Notes: generated by a model not told the origin, from the sequence alone. Positions 6,686 through 13,713 are shown, numbered from the stretch's first letter. The stretch is DNA of 22,382 bases from Bacillota bacterium (GCA_023393235.1 JAEWMH010000061.1:1-22382); one strand, 5' to 3'. Translations and numbers: made by a program.

Positions 6686-6721
6686 GGTACCACTAACAGA
6701 AATATGCACGAACTGCAAATA

Positions 6722-6746
6722 GGCCATATCATATCATGATGTGGCC
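6722..6746. repeat. 25-bp inverted repeat between the TetR and sigma genes
   Basis: GGCCATATCAT (6722-6732), spacer ATC, ATGATGTGGCC (6736-6746). The arms match at 10 of 11 positions, with a wobble pair at the other in one strand. It lies 73 nt past the TetR stop and upstream of the sigma promoter. It may be the TetR terminator, although the T-run is poor, or a protein-binding site. Confidence 0.45.
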
Positions 6747-6818
6747 TCACTTTGCGGATACTGCCGCGGAGCAGGTGGTAAAGAGAATATGATTTGTGCC
6801 TATGAAGCGGTCTCTGGA

Positions 6819-7406
6819 TTACTGGCATATCGATGCCAGATGCTGCTCCAGCACATCCCGGGCACGTTGGCTGTCCAGGCGTGCGCCGTCCAAGAGCATA
6901 TGAAGCGCCAGACCATCAAGCACGGCGTACAGCCGCTCTGCCTCCAGCTCCAGATTCAGCTCCTCCCGCAGCTTTCCTTCCTTCTTCAGATAGGCCAGCA
7001 GCCGGCCCACTCCTTCGTATATCCCATCATGCTGCGCATCGAAGGCATCCGGGTTCGCCTTTTTCATATGGAAGGTAAACTCAAACCACACCTCCATTTC
7101 GGTGCGCCGCTCCTCATCAGTGGGGATCATCTCCAATAGAATGCCCAACACCTTCTTGACAGGGGGCAGATCCAGCTGATATACCTGTTGAATCCGGGCG
7201 GTTACACGGTCCTTCACAACTTGCATCACAAACACCAGCAATTGATCCTGATCGGGAAAATAATGGCGCAGCGCGCCTGGGGACAAGCCTGTTTCCTGGG
7301 CAATATTCCGTACACTAACCCCCTTTATGCCCCTCTGCTTGACAACCCGCCAGGTGGCTTCTGCAATCTTCAGCTTTCTTTCGGAATGATCGACTATTTT
7401 TGGCAT
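6819..7406 (-). CDS. TetR/AcrR-family transcriptional regulator
   Basis: A 195-residue repressor beginning MPKIVDHSERKLKIAEATW. The N-terminal DNA-binding domain (about residues 8-55) holds the helix-turn-helix GVSVRNIAQETGLSPGALRHYFPDQDQLL; the remainder is a helical ligand-binding and dimerisation domain (EVWFEFTFHMKKANPDAF, ...LYAVLDGLALHMLLDGARL). The MPK start is preferred because it matches the usual family beginning. An in-frame GTG at 7442 would add 12 unlikely residues. There is no Shine-Dalgarno before the ATG, while TACAAT lies 6 nt upstream, so the message could be leaderless. It is divergent from a membrane-protein gene, and a palindrome in the shared region fits as its operator. 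Effector unknown. Confidence 0.88.
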   Translation of the reverse strand: MPKIVDHSERKLKIAEATWRVVKQRGIKGVSVRNIAQETGLSPGALRHYFPDQDQLLVFVMQVVKDRVTARIQQVYQLDLPPVKKVLGILLEMIPTDEERRTEMEVWFEFTFHMKKANPDAFDAQHDGIYEGVGRLLAYLKKEGKLREELNLELEAERLYAVLDGLALHMLLDGARLDSQRARDVLEQHLASICQ

Positions 7407-7449
7407 ACCGTTATTGTAGCAAATCCGGCGGCTGTATAACACCTTTATT

Positions 7450-7465
7450 TAGTACAGTTGTATTA
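7450..7465. promoter_or_regulatory. Candidate TetR operator
   Basis: TAGTACA-GT-TGTATTA has symmetric arms TAnTACA/TGTAnTA. It overlaps the -35 element of the divergent membrane-protein promoter and lies about 45 bp upstream of the TetR start, the usual arrangement for a TetR regulator controlling a divergent gene and perhaps itself. Confidence 0.45.
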
Positions 7466-7486
7466 TTTAAAATCAGGTGATATACT
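7458..7486 (+). promoter_or_regulatory. Sigma-A-like promoter of the four-TM membrane protein gene
   Basis: TTGTAT (7458-7463) and TATACT (7481-7486) are separated by 17 nt. The -10 matches the consensus at 5 of 6 positions, the -35 at 3 of 6. Initiation would be about 45 nt before the ATG at 7538. Confidence 0.5.
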
Positions 7487-7537
7487 TTTGTTGCCTAGCC
7501 TAACAAATTTCTTTATGGGAAGGAGCAATACGATACG

Positions 7538-8092
7538 ATGAATGGTGTCGCCTGGGTCATTGTGGTGTGTGAAGTTGCTTTTTGGGTTGTGATCGCCTTG
7601 GGTCTTACAGCCAGGTATTTGCTGCGCTTATCTTCCCTTGGCATGATCCTGTTGGCTATGACGCCATTGATTGATTTGATTTTGCTGGCGGTTACGGGAT
7701 GGGATTTGTATCATGGAGCCCAAGCCACCACTGCCCATGGAATTGCCGCCGTATATATAGGGGTCTCCATCGCTTATGGCAAAAGAATGATCGCCTGGGC
7801 AGACAGCCGCTTCCGCTATTATGTCGCCAAGCAGGGGGATAAACCGGCCAAACTGTACGGATTTGCTTACTCCCGCGATTATCTGAAGGGGTGGGTGCTC
7901 CATTTGCTCGCTTATGCTATCGGCTGCGGGCTGCTGCTGCTAATGGTGAATATGGTGCAGGACAGCTCGCGTACGGAAGCCCTTGATCAGATCATCCGCC
8001 TTTGGTCCGTTGTGCTGGTTATCGACCTGATTATCGCTGTGTCCTACTTTGTCTGGCCTCCCAAGGCCCCCGGCGAAAAGCAATCCTCCTGA
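7538..8092 (+). CDS. Conserved four-TM membrane protein, YmcC-like
   Basis: A 184-residue integral membrane protein with hydrophobic segments near residues 4-24 (AWVIVVCEVAFWVVIALGL), 30-52 (LSSLGMILLAMTPLIDLILLAVTG), 117-138 and 152-172. A conserved-looking central part lies between segments 2 and 3 (DLYHGA, AAVYIGVSIAYGKRMIAWAD, RFRYYVAKQGDKP). From memory of the family it resembles Bacillus YmcC-type proteins of unknown function; I could not run a comparison. AAGGAG lies 12 nt before the ATG, a longer gap than usual. The divergent TetR gene and the palindrome over its promoter suggest it is TetR-controlled. Confidence 0.78.
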   Translation: MNGVAWVIVVCEVAFWVVIALGLTARYLLRLSSLGMILLAMTPLIDLILLAVTGWDLYHGAQATTAHGIAAVYIGVSIAYGKRMIAWADSRFRYYVAKQGDKPAKLYGFAYSRDYLKGWVLHLLAYAIGCGLLLLMVNMVQDSSRTEALDQIIRLWSVVLVIDLIIAVSYFVWPPKAPGEKQSS

Positions 8093-8104
8093 TCTAAGAA
8101 GGCA

Positions 8105-8521
8105 TTATTTCACCTTATTCTCAAGCACACCCTCTACTCCCTTAAGAAAGGCTTTGGAGGTTAGGGTTGCGCCGCTGATGGCATCCACCTGCAGGGATTG
8201 GGCCTGGATGACCCTGCCGAATAACTCCTTCGTGAATTCTGGAGGTTTTTTCTCGGTTTGCTCCAGAACCTGAATGTCCGTCACTTTTCCGGACGACACC
8301 GTGACCTGGACTTTGTTGGCCCGCCACTTGTATTTGCCTCCCTGGTATCCGCCGGTATACGTGCCGTCACGAAGGCTTTTGAAGCTGACGGCTTTGATCG
8401 GGACATTCCGTGCCTCCCGCCGTTCCCCCTCCGTAAAAAGCAGCGCACCTCCCAATCCTCCCGCAACCACCAACACTACAATGCCTGCAATCAGCAATTT
8501 GCGATTCCCCTTTCGCTTCAT
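8105..8521 (-). CDS. Membrane-anchored FMN-binding domain protein
   Basis: A 138-residue protein with one N-terminal membrane anchor (residues 9-29) and an extracytoplasmic FMN-binding domain. The motif DAISGATLTSKAF at 113-125 fits the [ST]GA[ST]xT flavinylation signature, with Thr121 the expected site where ApbE attaches FMN through a phosphoester bond. There is no lipobox, so the helix rather than a lipid holds it in place. The gene lies 23 bp downstream of apbE on the same strand, and a substrate-enzyme pair is the obvious reading. Such proteins carry electrons across or outside the membrane in respiratory or extracellular electron-transfer chains. Here the modifying enzyme's gene looks truncated, so whether this protein is flavinylated depends on another apbE copy. 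Confidence 0.86.
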   Translation of the reverse strand: MKRKGNRKLLIAGIVVLVVAGGLGGALLFTEGERREARNVPIKAVSFKSLRDGTYTGGYQGGKYKWRANKVQVTVSSGKVTDIQVLEQTEKKPPEFTKELFGRVIQAQSLQVDAISGATLTSKAFLKGVEGVLENKVK

Positions 8522-8544
8522 ATTGATTTTCCTCCTTATGATCC

Positions 8545-9270
8545 TTACAGGATACTGGCCGTGATGCCCTTATTGGTCTGAAAAAGCTCCGCAAGATCTG
8601 CAGTAACGTAAATCCGGAGGGCTGCATCAACCAGAATGGCCCCGGCCCCGGCGAAGAGCCGAAGAATCTCAAGCCCTTTTTCCATACCGGCCACAAAAAG
8701 AATCGTAGATAACGCATCCGCCGCTGTGGCGCTGTCAGCTACTACAGTAGCACTGATCAGCCCGGATTCCGCCGGAAATCCCGTACGGGGGTCCAGGATA
8801 TGATGCCGTCTTTTGCCCCCGCGGTCAATAAAGTAGCGCTGGTAATCTCCCGAGGTGACGACAGCCTTACCGTCCACGGCAACTGCGCCGATTAACCCCT
8901 GTTCCCGCCGGGGATGCCTTATTCCCACCCTCCATAAGGCTCCATCGGGCTTTCTCCCCAAAACGGCCACCCCTCCGCCGATATTGGTGTAAGCGGAGAA
9001 AATGCCGAAACCTCTGAACGTCTCCAAAAACCGGTCGCAGGCATACCCATTACCGATTCCCCCCAGGTCAAGGGACTGCCCTTCTTTGCGGAGAGCGGCT
9101 GTTTGCGTACGGGGTCTGAGGATCAAGCTGTCATAACCGATCAGCGGAAGAAGCTGCTGAATCCTTGCTTCTCCGGGAATATCCGCGGAGTTCTTGTAAT
9201 TCCATGGTCTGACCAAAGGCCCGATGGTAATATCGAACAGCCCCTGGCATTGCCTTGAAAAATCGGCGGG
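8545..9270 (-). pseudogene. apbE: apbE, FAD:protein FMN transferase, 5'-truncated
   Basis: ApbE moves FMN from FAD onto a threonine of extracytoplasmic flavoproteins. Family landmarks are present: GLFDITIGPLV, DLGGIGNGYACDRFLE, NIGGGVAVLG, VTSGDYQRYF, HHILDPRTG and the metal-binding ADALST. However, homology starts abruptly just before DFSRQCQG near 9264. Signal peptide, MGT region and the first part of the FAD-binding fold, about 60-90 residues, are absent. The frame stays open to 9429, but those 55 extra codons are antisense to a forward-strand membrane-protein fragment and look non-native. There is no ribosome binding site for a sensible start near 9264. It is probably a pseudogene, although an altered shorter protein cannot be excluded. 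It sits just upstream of its likely substrate gene. Confidence 0.72.
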
Positions 9271-9525
9271 TTGTATCTGACCGTCAATATTGTGTTTAAT
9301 GCCTTCCAATGGTTTTTTCTCATCCGGTGGACCTTTGTGGCGTTGGGGATTTTTGAGTATGTGAATATAACTCCCTTTCAGGTTTTCGTGATGGGAATCT
9401 TCCAGGCGCTGCTGATCTATGGATATCATAAATGGCAGGAGGGGATTTTTCGAAGGGAGGGGACTCCTGATTCAGATGGGGAGCTGCATATGAAGCTTCC
9501 CGAATGGAGGTCCAAGGCCAAATGA
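9259..9525 (+). pseudogene. 3' remnant of a membrane-protein gene
   Basis: From the left junction the frame reads a protein C-terminus with two hydrophobic segments (about 9277-9345, VNIVFNAFQWFFLIRWTFVA, and 9355-9420), then a charged tail ending EWRSKAK. An in-frame TGA at 9256-9258 and the absence of a start or ribosome binding site (only TTG at 9271) show that the N-terminus is missing. It is head to head with apbE, which is also missing its 5' end at the same point, so a single deletion probably removed both beginnings and the promoter region between them. Family not recognised. Confidence 0.55.
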
Positions 9526-9535
9526 TGCAACCCGC

Positions 9536-9823
9536 TTATTTAATCGGCCCGAAGGTAGGCTCTGTTCTCAAATAGTAATTGGTCCGCACCTCAGCTGCCC
9601 AGTTGGCCAGAACCTCCCGCCATTGGACGCTGCTGAAGAAATCCTCAACGGACTGGTTTTCGGAATCCCACTCCACGAAGATGTTGAGTGGGGTAATTCC
9701 GCCTGCCCAAATTCCGTTGCCCACATCGGTACCTCTCTCGCGGACCAACAGAATGGGGAGACCGAATTGGAAGGCCATGGAGGGTCCGATTTGCAGATAT
9801 ACGGACCCTTCCCAGAAGGGCGT
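9536..9823 (-). pseudogene. Fragment of an unrecognised gene
   Basis: The reverse frame from just past an upstream TGA reads VGAVTTPFWEGSVYLQIGPS, then continues from MAFQFGLPILLVRERG to WREVLANWAAEV and ends at TAA (9536). Balanced composition suggests a genuine C-terminal domain, but there is no ribosome binding site at the ATG (9778), the protein-like reading extends upstream of it, and it stops at an in-frame TGA. It is probably the tail of a decayed gene. The adjoining stretch up to about 9900 may carry another piece in a different frame (MAGVHMLLAYAKSSE). The product is not recognised. Confidence 0.35.
9781..9809. repeat. Hairpin AGGGTCCG/CGGACCCT
   Basis: AGGGTCCG (9781-9788) and CGGACCCT (9802-9809) are exact complements with a 13-nt loop, directly beside the ATG of the reverse-strand fragment. 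No T-run follows. Function unknown. Confidence 0.35.
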
Positions 9824-9921
9824 GGTAACAGCCCCTACTCACTCGATTTGGCATACGCAAGAAGCATATGCACACCGGCCATGGGCGTTACATGGGTGAC
9901 ATCCATCAGGCAAAACAATAC

Positions 9922-9952
9922 CGCGCCAGTAGTGAGAAGGGCGTGTTTTTTT
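9922..9952 (+). terminator. Candidate rho-independent terminator in a gene-poor stretch
   Basis: CGCGCC (9922-9927) pairs with GGCGTG (9940-9945), with one G-T pair, and is followed by seven T residues. It reads on the forward strand, but no intact forward gene ends nearby, so it may have served the lost or truncated forward gene. Apart from this, the fragment and the hairpin, 9526-10024 holds nothing I can support. Confidence 0.4.
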
Positions 9953-10024
9953 GCTGGCTGCAGGATCCGTCCATTTTTGGTAAAATAAGAAGCTATGTAT
10001 GGATAAGAAAGGCGGTTATATTCT

Positions 10025-10681
10025 ATGAAACCTACCGTAGCCCAAGAGAGCATTATGATCGCGGCTGAGCAGTTTGCCAAATCCGAATTGGAGCAGGACC
10101 CTACAGGCCACGATTGGTGGCATGTCCACCGGGTTGATCAAATGGCCCGCAGGCTTGCCGAAAGCGAGGGTGCGGATCTTTTTATATGCGCGGTAGCTGC
10201 ATTGCTGCATGATGTGGCCGATGAGAAGCTGAATGAATCCAAGGAGGCCGGTCTGCACAAGGTTAGCCGTTGGCTGGAACGGCAGCCGATGGAGGATGAA
10301 GAACGGCGGCACATTATGGAGATTATCTCCACTATGTCATATCATGCAGGCGCCAATCCGCCCATGCGGACGATAGAGGGAAAGGTGGTCCAGGATGCGG
10401 ACCGGCTGGATGCCATCGGGGCCATTGCCATTGCCCGGACCTTCCTGTATGCCGGATGGATCGGACACCCCATTTATGATCCGCAGATTGCACCCCGCGA
10501 TTCCATGAGCCCCAAGGCATACCGCCAGGAAAAAAGCACGGCCATCAATCATTTTCCCGAGAAGCTGCTGAAGCTGAAGGGGCTTATCAATACGGCCTCG
10601 GCTAAGCCGATTGCAGAAGAGCGGCACCGGTTTATGGAGCAGTATCTAGAGCAATTCCACTTGGAGTGGGATGGCAAGTAA
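10025..10681 (+). CDS. HD-domain phosphohydrolase, YpgQ/YedJ type
   Basis: A 218-residue soluble metal-dependent phosphohydrolase. The HD pattern is complete: His33 in HDWWHVHRV, His62-Asp63 in AALLHDVADEKLNE, and a distal Asp in VVQDADRLDAIGAI (121-133), followed by ARTFLYAGW and IYDP. Length and motif order fit Bacillus YpgQ and E. coli YedJ. YpgQ is reported to hydrolyse (d)NTPs to monophosphates, so nucleotide-pool cleaning is a reasonable but unproven role. The ATG follows AAGGCGG with a 10-nt spacer. A GNAT gene begins 36 bp after the stop in the same direction, so they are probably cotranscribed. Confidence 0.88.
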   Translation: MKPTVAQESIMIAAEQFAKSELEQDPTGHDWWHVHRVDQMARRLAESEGADLFICAVAALLHDVADEKLNESKEAGLHKVSRWLERQPMEDEERRHIMEIISTMSYHAGANPPMRTIEGKVVQDADRLDAIGAIAIARTFLYAGWIGHPIYDPQIAPRDSMSPKAYRQEKSTAINHFPEKLLKLKGLINTASAKPIAEERHRFMEQYLEQFHLEWDGK

Positions 10682-10717
10682 CAAGGTACGTTTATTTCGA
10701 AGGGGAGGAAAACAGCT

Positions 10718-11146
10718 ATGATAAGAAGCATGGAAACGGCCGATTTGGACCGGGTTATGGACATATGGCTGGAAGCGAACCGGCAGGGGCATCCGTTTAT
10801 CCCCGATTCGTACTGGGTGGATAACGTTCCGCTGGTACGGGAGCTGCTGCCCCAGGCGGAGGTTTGGGTGGAGGAGACAGAAGGGGGGATCGGCGGTTTT
10901 ATCGGGATCGTGGAAGGCGGGTTTGTAGCAGGGCTTTTTGTTGCGGTAAACTGTCAATCTTCCGGAATCGGCAAAGCTCTATTGGAGCACAGTAAGGGGC
11001 GTTATCCCGCGTTGGGCCTGCATGTGTATGCAGAAAATGAAAAAGCGGTCCGGTTCTACCGGAAGAACGGATTTATGCAATCGGGGGAAATGGTGAACGA
11101 GGATACGGGCCGCCGGGAATATGCGATGAACTGGAGCAGGGCGTAA
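10718..11146 (+). CDS. GNAT-family N-acetyltransferase, YjaB-like
   Basis: A 142-residue single-domain acetyltransferase that would move the acetyl group of acetyl-CoA to an amine. The pyrophosphate-binding loop QSSGIGKALLEHSK is at 80-93, after the strand GGFVAGLFVAVNC. The C-terminal pattern LHVYAENEKAVRFYRKNGF at about 101-119 is typical of the fold. The N-terminal part with IWLEANRQGHPFIP and the overall size resemble E. coli YjaB. Substrate unknown. GGGGAGG lies 10 nt before the ATG, and the gene follows the HD phosphohydrolase closely. A hairpin that could terminate both this gene and the convergent SLH gene follows. Confidence 0.86.
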   Translation: MIRSMETADLDRVMDIWLEANRQGHPFIPDSYWVDNVPLVRELLPQAEVWVEETEGGIGGFIGIVEGGFVAGLFVAVNCQSSGIGKALLEHSKGRYPALGLHVYAENEKAVRFYRKNGFMQSGEMVNEDTGRREYAMNWSRA

Positions 11147-11165
11147 GGTCATGCCGTAGGAATAA

Positions 11166-11197
11166 AGCGCCACCCACTTGGCGGGCAGCGCTCTTTT
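11166..11197. terminator. Hairpin terminator between convergent GNAT and SLH genes
   Basis: AGCGC (11166-11170) pairs with GCGCT (11188-11192), with further inner pairing (CCC/GGG or GCCA/TGGC), and is followed by CTTTTGT on the forward strand. The position between two convergent stops supports a shared terminator. Confidence 0.6.
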
Positions 11198-11207
11198 GTA
11201 CACACAT

Positions 11208-12389
11208 TTATTCCTCAGGTTCGTGGTACTCGGGGTCCGATACATAAATCATAACCTCATTGTCCCCATCCTCGGTGAGCCGCTCCGGATGGCGGGCTTC
11301 CCCTCTGACATGGAACAAATCTGCGCCGGATATATCAAAAATGACCCTGCCTGCTCCGTTCAACAGCTGTTCGTAGCTATATTTGATGGTTTGGCCGTTG
11401 ATGGTGACGTATACGTCCAGAATCTGCCGCGATTCGATTTGGAGGGCAACCTTGGTCAGGCGTGTTCCCGGGTTGTAGGCCCAGGAGGGGGATTCGCTCA
11501 GTATAATAGTCTCTTCGGGCTGCGAATAGTACAGGTTGTTGCCAAAGCCAGTGGAGCCTCCAGGAGTCAGGTAAGCCCCGGATATGTATTCTTCCGGCTC
11601 TGCATAAGCGTAATCCTCTCCTGCCGATTTGGCCAAACGGTTCAGGATAGTCACCATTTCGGCCCGGGTAACCGGCGCCTGCGGCCGGAACAGTCCGGCT
11701 TCATCTGCGGTCATAATGCCAAGGCGTGTGAAACGGTACAGCGCCTCAGCTTTTACATAATCGAAGTCTCCGGCCCAGTCTGGCCCATATGCGGGATCGT
11801 TCACCAGAAGCAGCTCCGGTACCAGGGAGGAGTAGACAGGATTGCCTTTTTCATAATCGTCGTAAGACGGGAACTGGCGCTGGGGAATATCCTTGATCCG
11901 GCTCAATTCCTTGGCGGTATCGGCGGCCGTACCGGATTCGGGTGCCTTCATCCGGCTGAACAGGGCGTCCAGAACGATCAGCACATCCCACCGGGACATT
12001 TGCTTTTCGGGCTGGTAGCTGTACGTGTCGTTATTCTGCACATCGGCTGCATACTCGGGATAAATGGTGCTGTACAGCTCGGCAAACTCCTTAGCGGCCC
12101 AATGGTTCTCCGGCACGCCGGGAATGGGTTCGGGTTTGGGGTTGCGCAAAAGCGGGAACAGACGGTATACCATTACCGTAAACTGGGCTTTGGTCACCGG
12201 CTGGCCGGGCTGAAAGGTGCCGTCCGGAAATCCTGTCAGGATGCCTTTCCCGTTCATTTCGTCAATGGAGGGTTTGGCCCAGGCGTATTGGGGATTGGCA
12301 TCCACGTCGGAGAACCCGGCCAAAGCGGGCGACATCCAGGCAGCCGACAAAAGGGCGAAGGCGGTAAAGGTTAACAGCAGCTTTTTCAA
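11208..12389 (-). CDS. Secreted protein with S-layer homology (SLH) domains
   Basis: A 393-residue exported surface protein. The TTG start at 12389 is chosen because AAGGAG lies 8 nt before it and a proper signal peptide follows: MKKLLLTFTAF, hydrophobic core, then SPALA cleaved before GFSDV at about residue 24. SLH domain 1 (about 25-78: FSDVDANPQYAWAKPSIDEM, GILTGFPDGTFQPGQPVTKAQF) is clear. A degenerate second domain follows (PENHWAAKEFAELY ... MSRWDVLIVLDALF), and a third lies in the middle (LGIMTADEAGLFRPQAPVTRAEM). The C-terminal 130 residues form a beta-rich region of unknown role ending EYHEPEE. SLH domains bind pyruvylated secondary cell-wall polymer, so the protein should sit in the cell envelope. 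Confidence 0.88.
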   Translation of the reverse strand: MKKLLLTFTAFALLSAAWMSPALAGFSDVDANPQYAWAKPSIDEMNGKGILTGFPDGTFQPGQPVTKAQFTVMVYRLFPLLRNPKPEPIPGVPENHWAAKEFAELYSTIYPEYAADVQNNDTYSYQPEKQMSRWDVLIVLDALFSRMKAPESGTAADTAKELSRIKDIPQRQFPSYDDYEKGNPVYSSLVPELLLVNDPAYGPDWAGDFDYVKAEALYRFTRLGIMTADEAGLFRPQAPVTRAEMVTILNRLAKSAGEDYAYAEPEEYISGAYLTPGGSTGFGNNLYYSQPEETIILSESPSWAYNPGTRLTKVALQIESRQILDVYVTINGQTIKYSYEQLLNGAGRVIFDISGADLFHVRGEARHPERLTEDGDNEVMIYVSDPEYHEPEE

Positions 12390-12539
12390 AATCGCGAACT
12401 CCTTTTTGTATGATGTCTGGAAATTCGACAAAAGGACAGCCCATTCGTCAGGTCCAGCAGAGCTAGTGTAGCAGATAAAGAGTGCATATGCATTGAAATA
12501 AGTGGAAATCGCTAACAGATTTACATGGAGGGTTGAGTA

Positions 12540-12728
12540 TTGCCGAAGCATTGGAAACAGGCCGCGCGGCAGCTTCTGTCCTTTTATCCAGTCCGGGTGC
12601 AAGCCGTGGAGCTGGTGGGGCAAAGCGCCAATACGGTGTCCAAGGTAACAGATAAGGATCAGAAGAGGTACAGCCTCCGGCTTCATCATTCCAAAAGTGA
12701 AGGTTTGGAAAGCTGCTGGAGACCATGA
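12540..12728 (+). pseudogene. 5' remnant of an aminoglycoside-phosphotransferase-like kinase gene
   Basis: A 62-codon ORF whose TTG start has GGAGGG 7 nt upstream and whose sequence matches only the first N-lobe part of APH/homoserine-kinase-like kinases: VRVQAVELVGQSANTVSKVT followed by YSLRLHHSKSEGLE. The glycine/asparagine strand pair and the lysine-type strand (R-L-H-H) are where they should be, but translation stops after SCWRP. The catalytic loop and the remaining roughly 250 residues are missing, and nothing after 12728 resembles them. It keeps its ribosome binding site, so a recent truncation by deletion is likely. It could still make a short peptide without kinase activity. Confidence 0.5.
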
Positions 12729-12862
12729 ACTTTTGGCTTGGGCTGCCGGACCACGGCGAATGTCAGCCTGTTCACTGGGCGAAGCCGGCCCATTATGATT
12801 GACTTTTTTAAATTTGTCTAAAATCCCATAGTTTAATAATTTTTGGTATAAATAGTCTCCTG

Positions 12863-12891
12863 TTGTTTACAACTCCCTGGGAATATATGAT
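12863..12891 (+). promoter_or_regulatory. Sigma-A-like promoter of the secreted cadherin-like protein
   Basis: TTGTTT (12863-12868), 17-nt gap, TATGAT (12886-12891), about 45 nt upstream of the start. The -10 differs from consensus at one position, the -35 is weaker. The surrounding 12780-12930 is strongly AT-rich. Confidence 0.5.
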
Positions 12892-12936
12892 AATGAATTT
12901 GATTTAATAATTCATATTAATAGGGAGCGGATGCAG

Positions 12937-13656
12937 ATGAGCTACGGGAAAAACTGGAATGTTATGCGGCTGGCCTACGGAATGCTGATGGTGTTGTTGC
13001 TTGTATGGGGTACGGGTTTTCAACCAGGTGTCTCCTTTGCTGCTCCAGCCCAGCAAAACAACACCAATACGGTTCCTCATGCGGAGTGGGATGACTTCGA
13101 CACCAATTCCGATGGTGCTCTTGTGGTTCCGGGCCCGGGTGTGCTTGCAAACGATTGGGACGCAGATGGGGACACGCTGACAGCGGAGCTGGTGACGGGG
13201 CCAAGTTACGGCGTGCTCAACCTGTCACCCGATGGGGGATTTACATATTATTGTTATACGGCGAACGTTTATTCGGACCGTTTCACCTACAGGGTTTTTG
13301 ACGGCACCCAATATTCCGACTCGGTCATTGTTACCATCTACACTCACTACCCGGCGGATCCCTACATCAGCTATATAAGCGACCAGTATATAAGCGTAAG
13401 TGAAACTGCTGGACCATTGGAATTTTATATCAGTGATCCCGTGGGCTCCCCCTACTTTATGAATGTTTATGCCAGCTCGGATAATCCTTATTTGGTCCAA
13501 GAGAGCAACATCATGATTAGCGGGGATGGCCCCTTCCGGACAGTGACAGTGATCCCTGAGTCCGGACAATGGGGAACGGCGCTGATCACCCTTATCACTT
13601 ACGGCTCTACTGGTCTTTCTGCCTCCACCAGCTTTTATGTTAATGTGGCTCCATAA
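12937..13656 (+). CDS. Secreted protein with cadherin-like/VCBS-type Ig domain
   Basis: A 239-residue exported beta-sandwich protein. An N-terminal signal peptide (hydrophobic run about 11-30, cleavage near SFAA at 33-36) is followed by a domain at about 45-138 with the hallmark pattern of bacterial cadherin-like repeats: VPGPGVLANDWDADGDTLTA, then GPSYGVLNLSPDGGFTY and RFTYRVFDG. The DADGDT segment looks calcium-binding. A second beta-rich domain at about 142-239 (ISDQYISVSETAGPLEFYIS ... FYVNVAP) ends the protein. There is no SLH, LPXTG or membrane anchor, so it is probably released or held by partners. The second ATG (12937) is preferred because GGGAG lies 9 nt before it, against 3 nt for the ATG at 12931. 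Role unknown; adhesion or matrix binding is the family expectation. Confidence 0.75.
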   Translation: MSYGKNWNVMRLAYGMLMVLLLVWGTGFQPGVSFAAPAQQNNTNTVPHAEWDDFDTNSDGALVVPGPGVLANDWDADGDTLTAELVTGPSYGVLNLSPDGGFTYYCYTANVYSDRFTYRVFDGTQYSDSVIVTIYTHYPADPYISYISDQYISVSETAGPLEFYISDPVGSPYFMNVYASSDNPYLVQESNIMISGDGPFRTVTVIPESGQWGTALITLITYGSTGLSASTSFYVNVAP

Positions 13657-13713
13657 AACGGCGCAATAGCCATCAGGGCAGCTGCAGGCTCCTCAAATTG
13701 CCAGATAAATTGG

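Noticed and set aside
9262..9429. N-terminal extension of the apbE frame (55 codons)
   Set aside because: It is antisense to a membrane-protein fragment, does not resemble an ApbE N-terminus, and has no ribosome binding site or signal peptide.
11178..12374. Long forward-strand open frame of nearly 400 codons
   Set aside because: It is antisense to the SLH protein gene, which has a signal peptide, SLH motifs and a ribosome binding site. The forward frame has no recognisable domain and no Shine-Dalgarno.
12799..12824. TTGACT and TAAAAT as a promoter for the secreted protein
   Set aside because: The gap is only 14 nt; the pair at 12863/12886 with a 17-nt gap is better.
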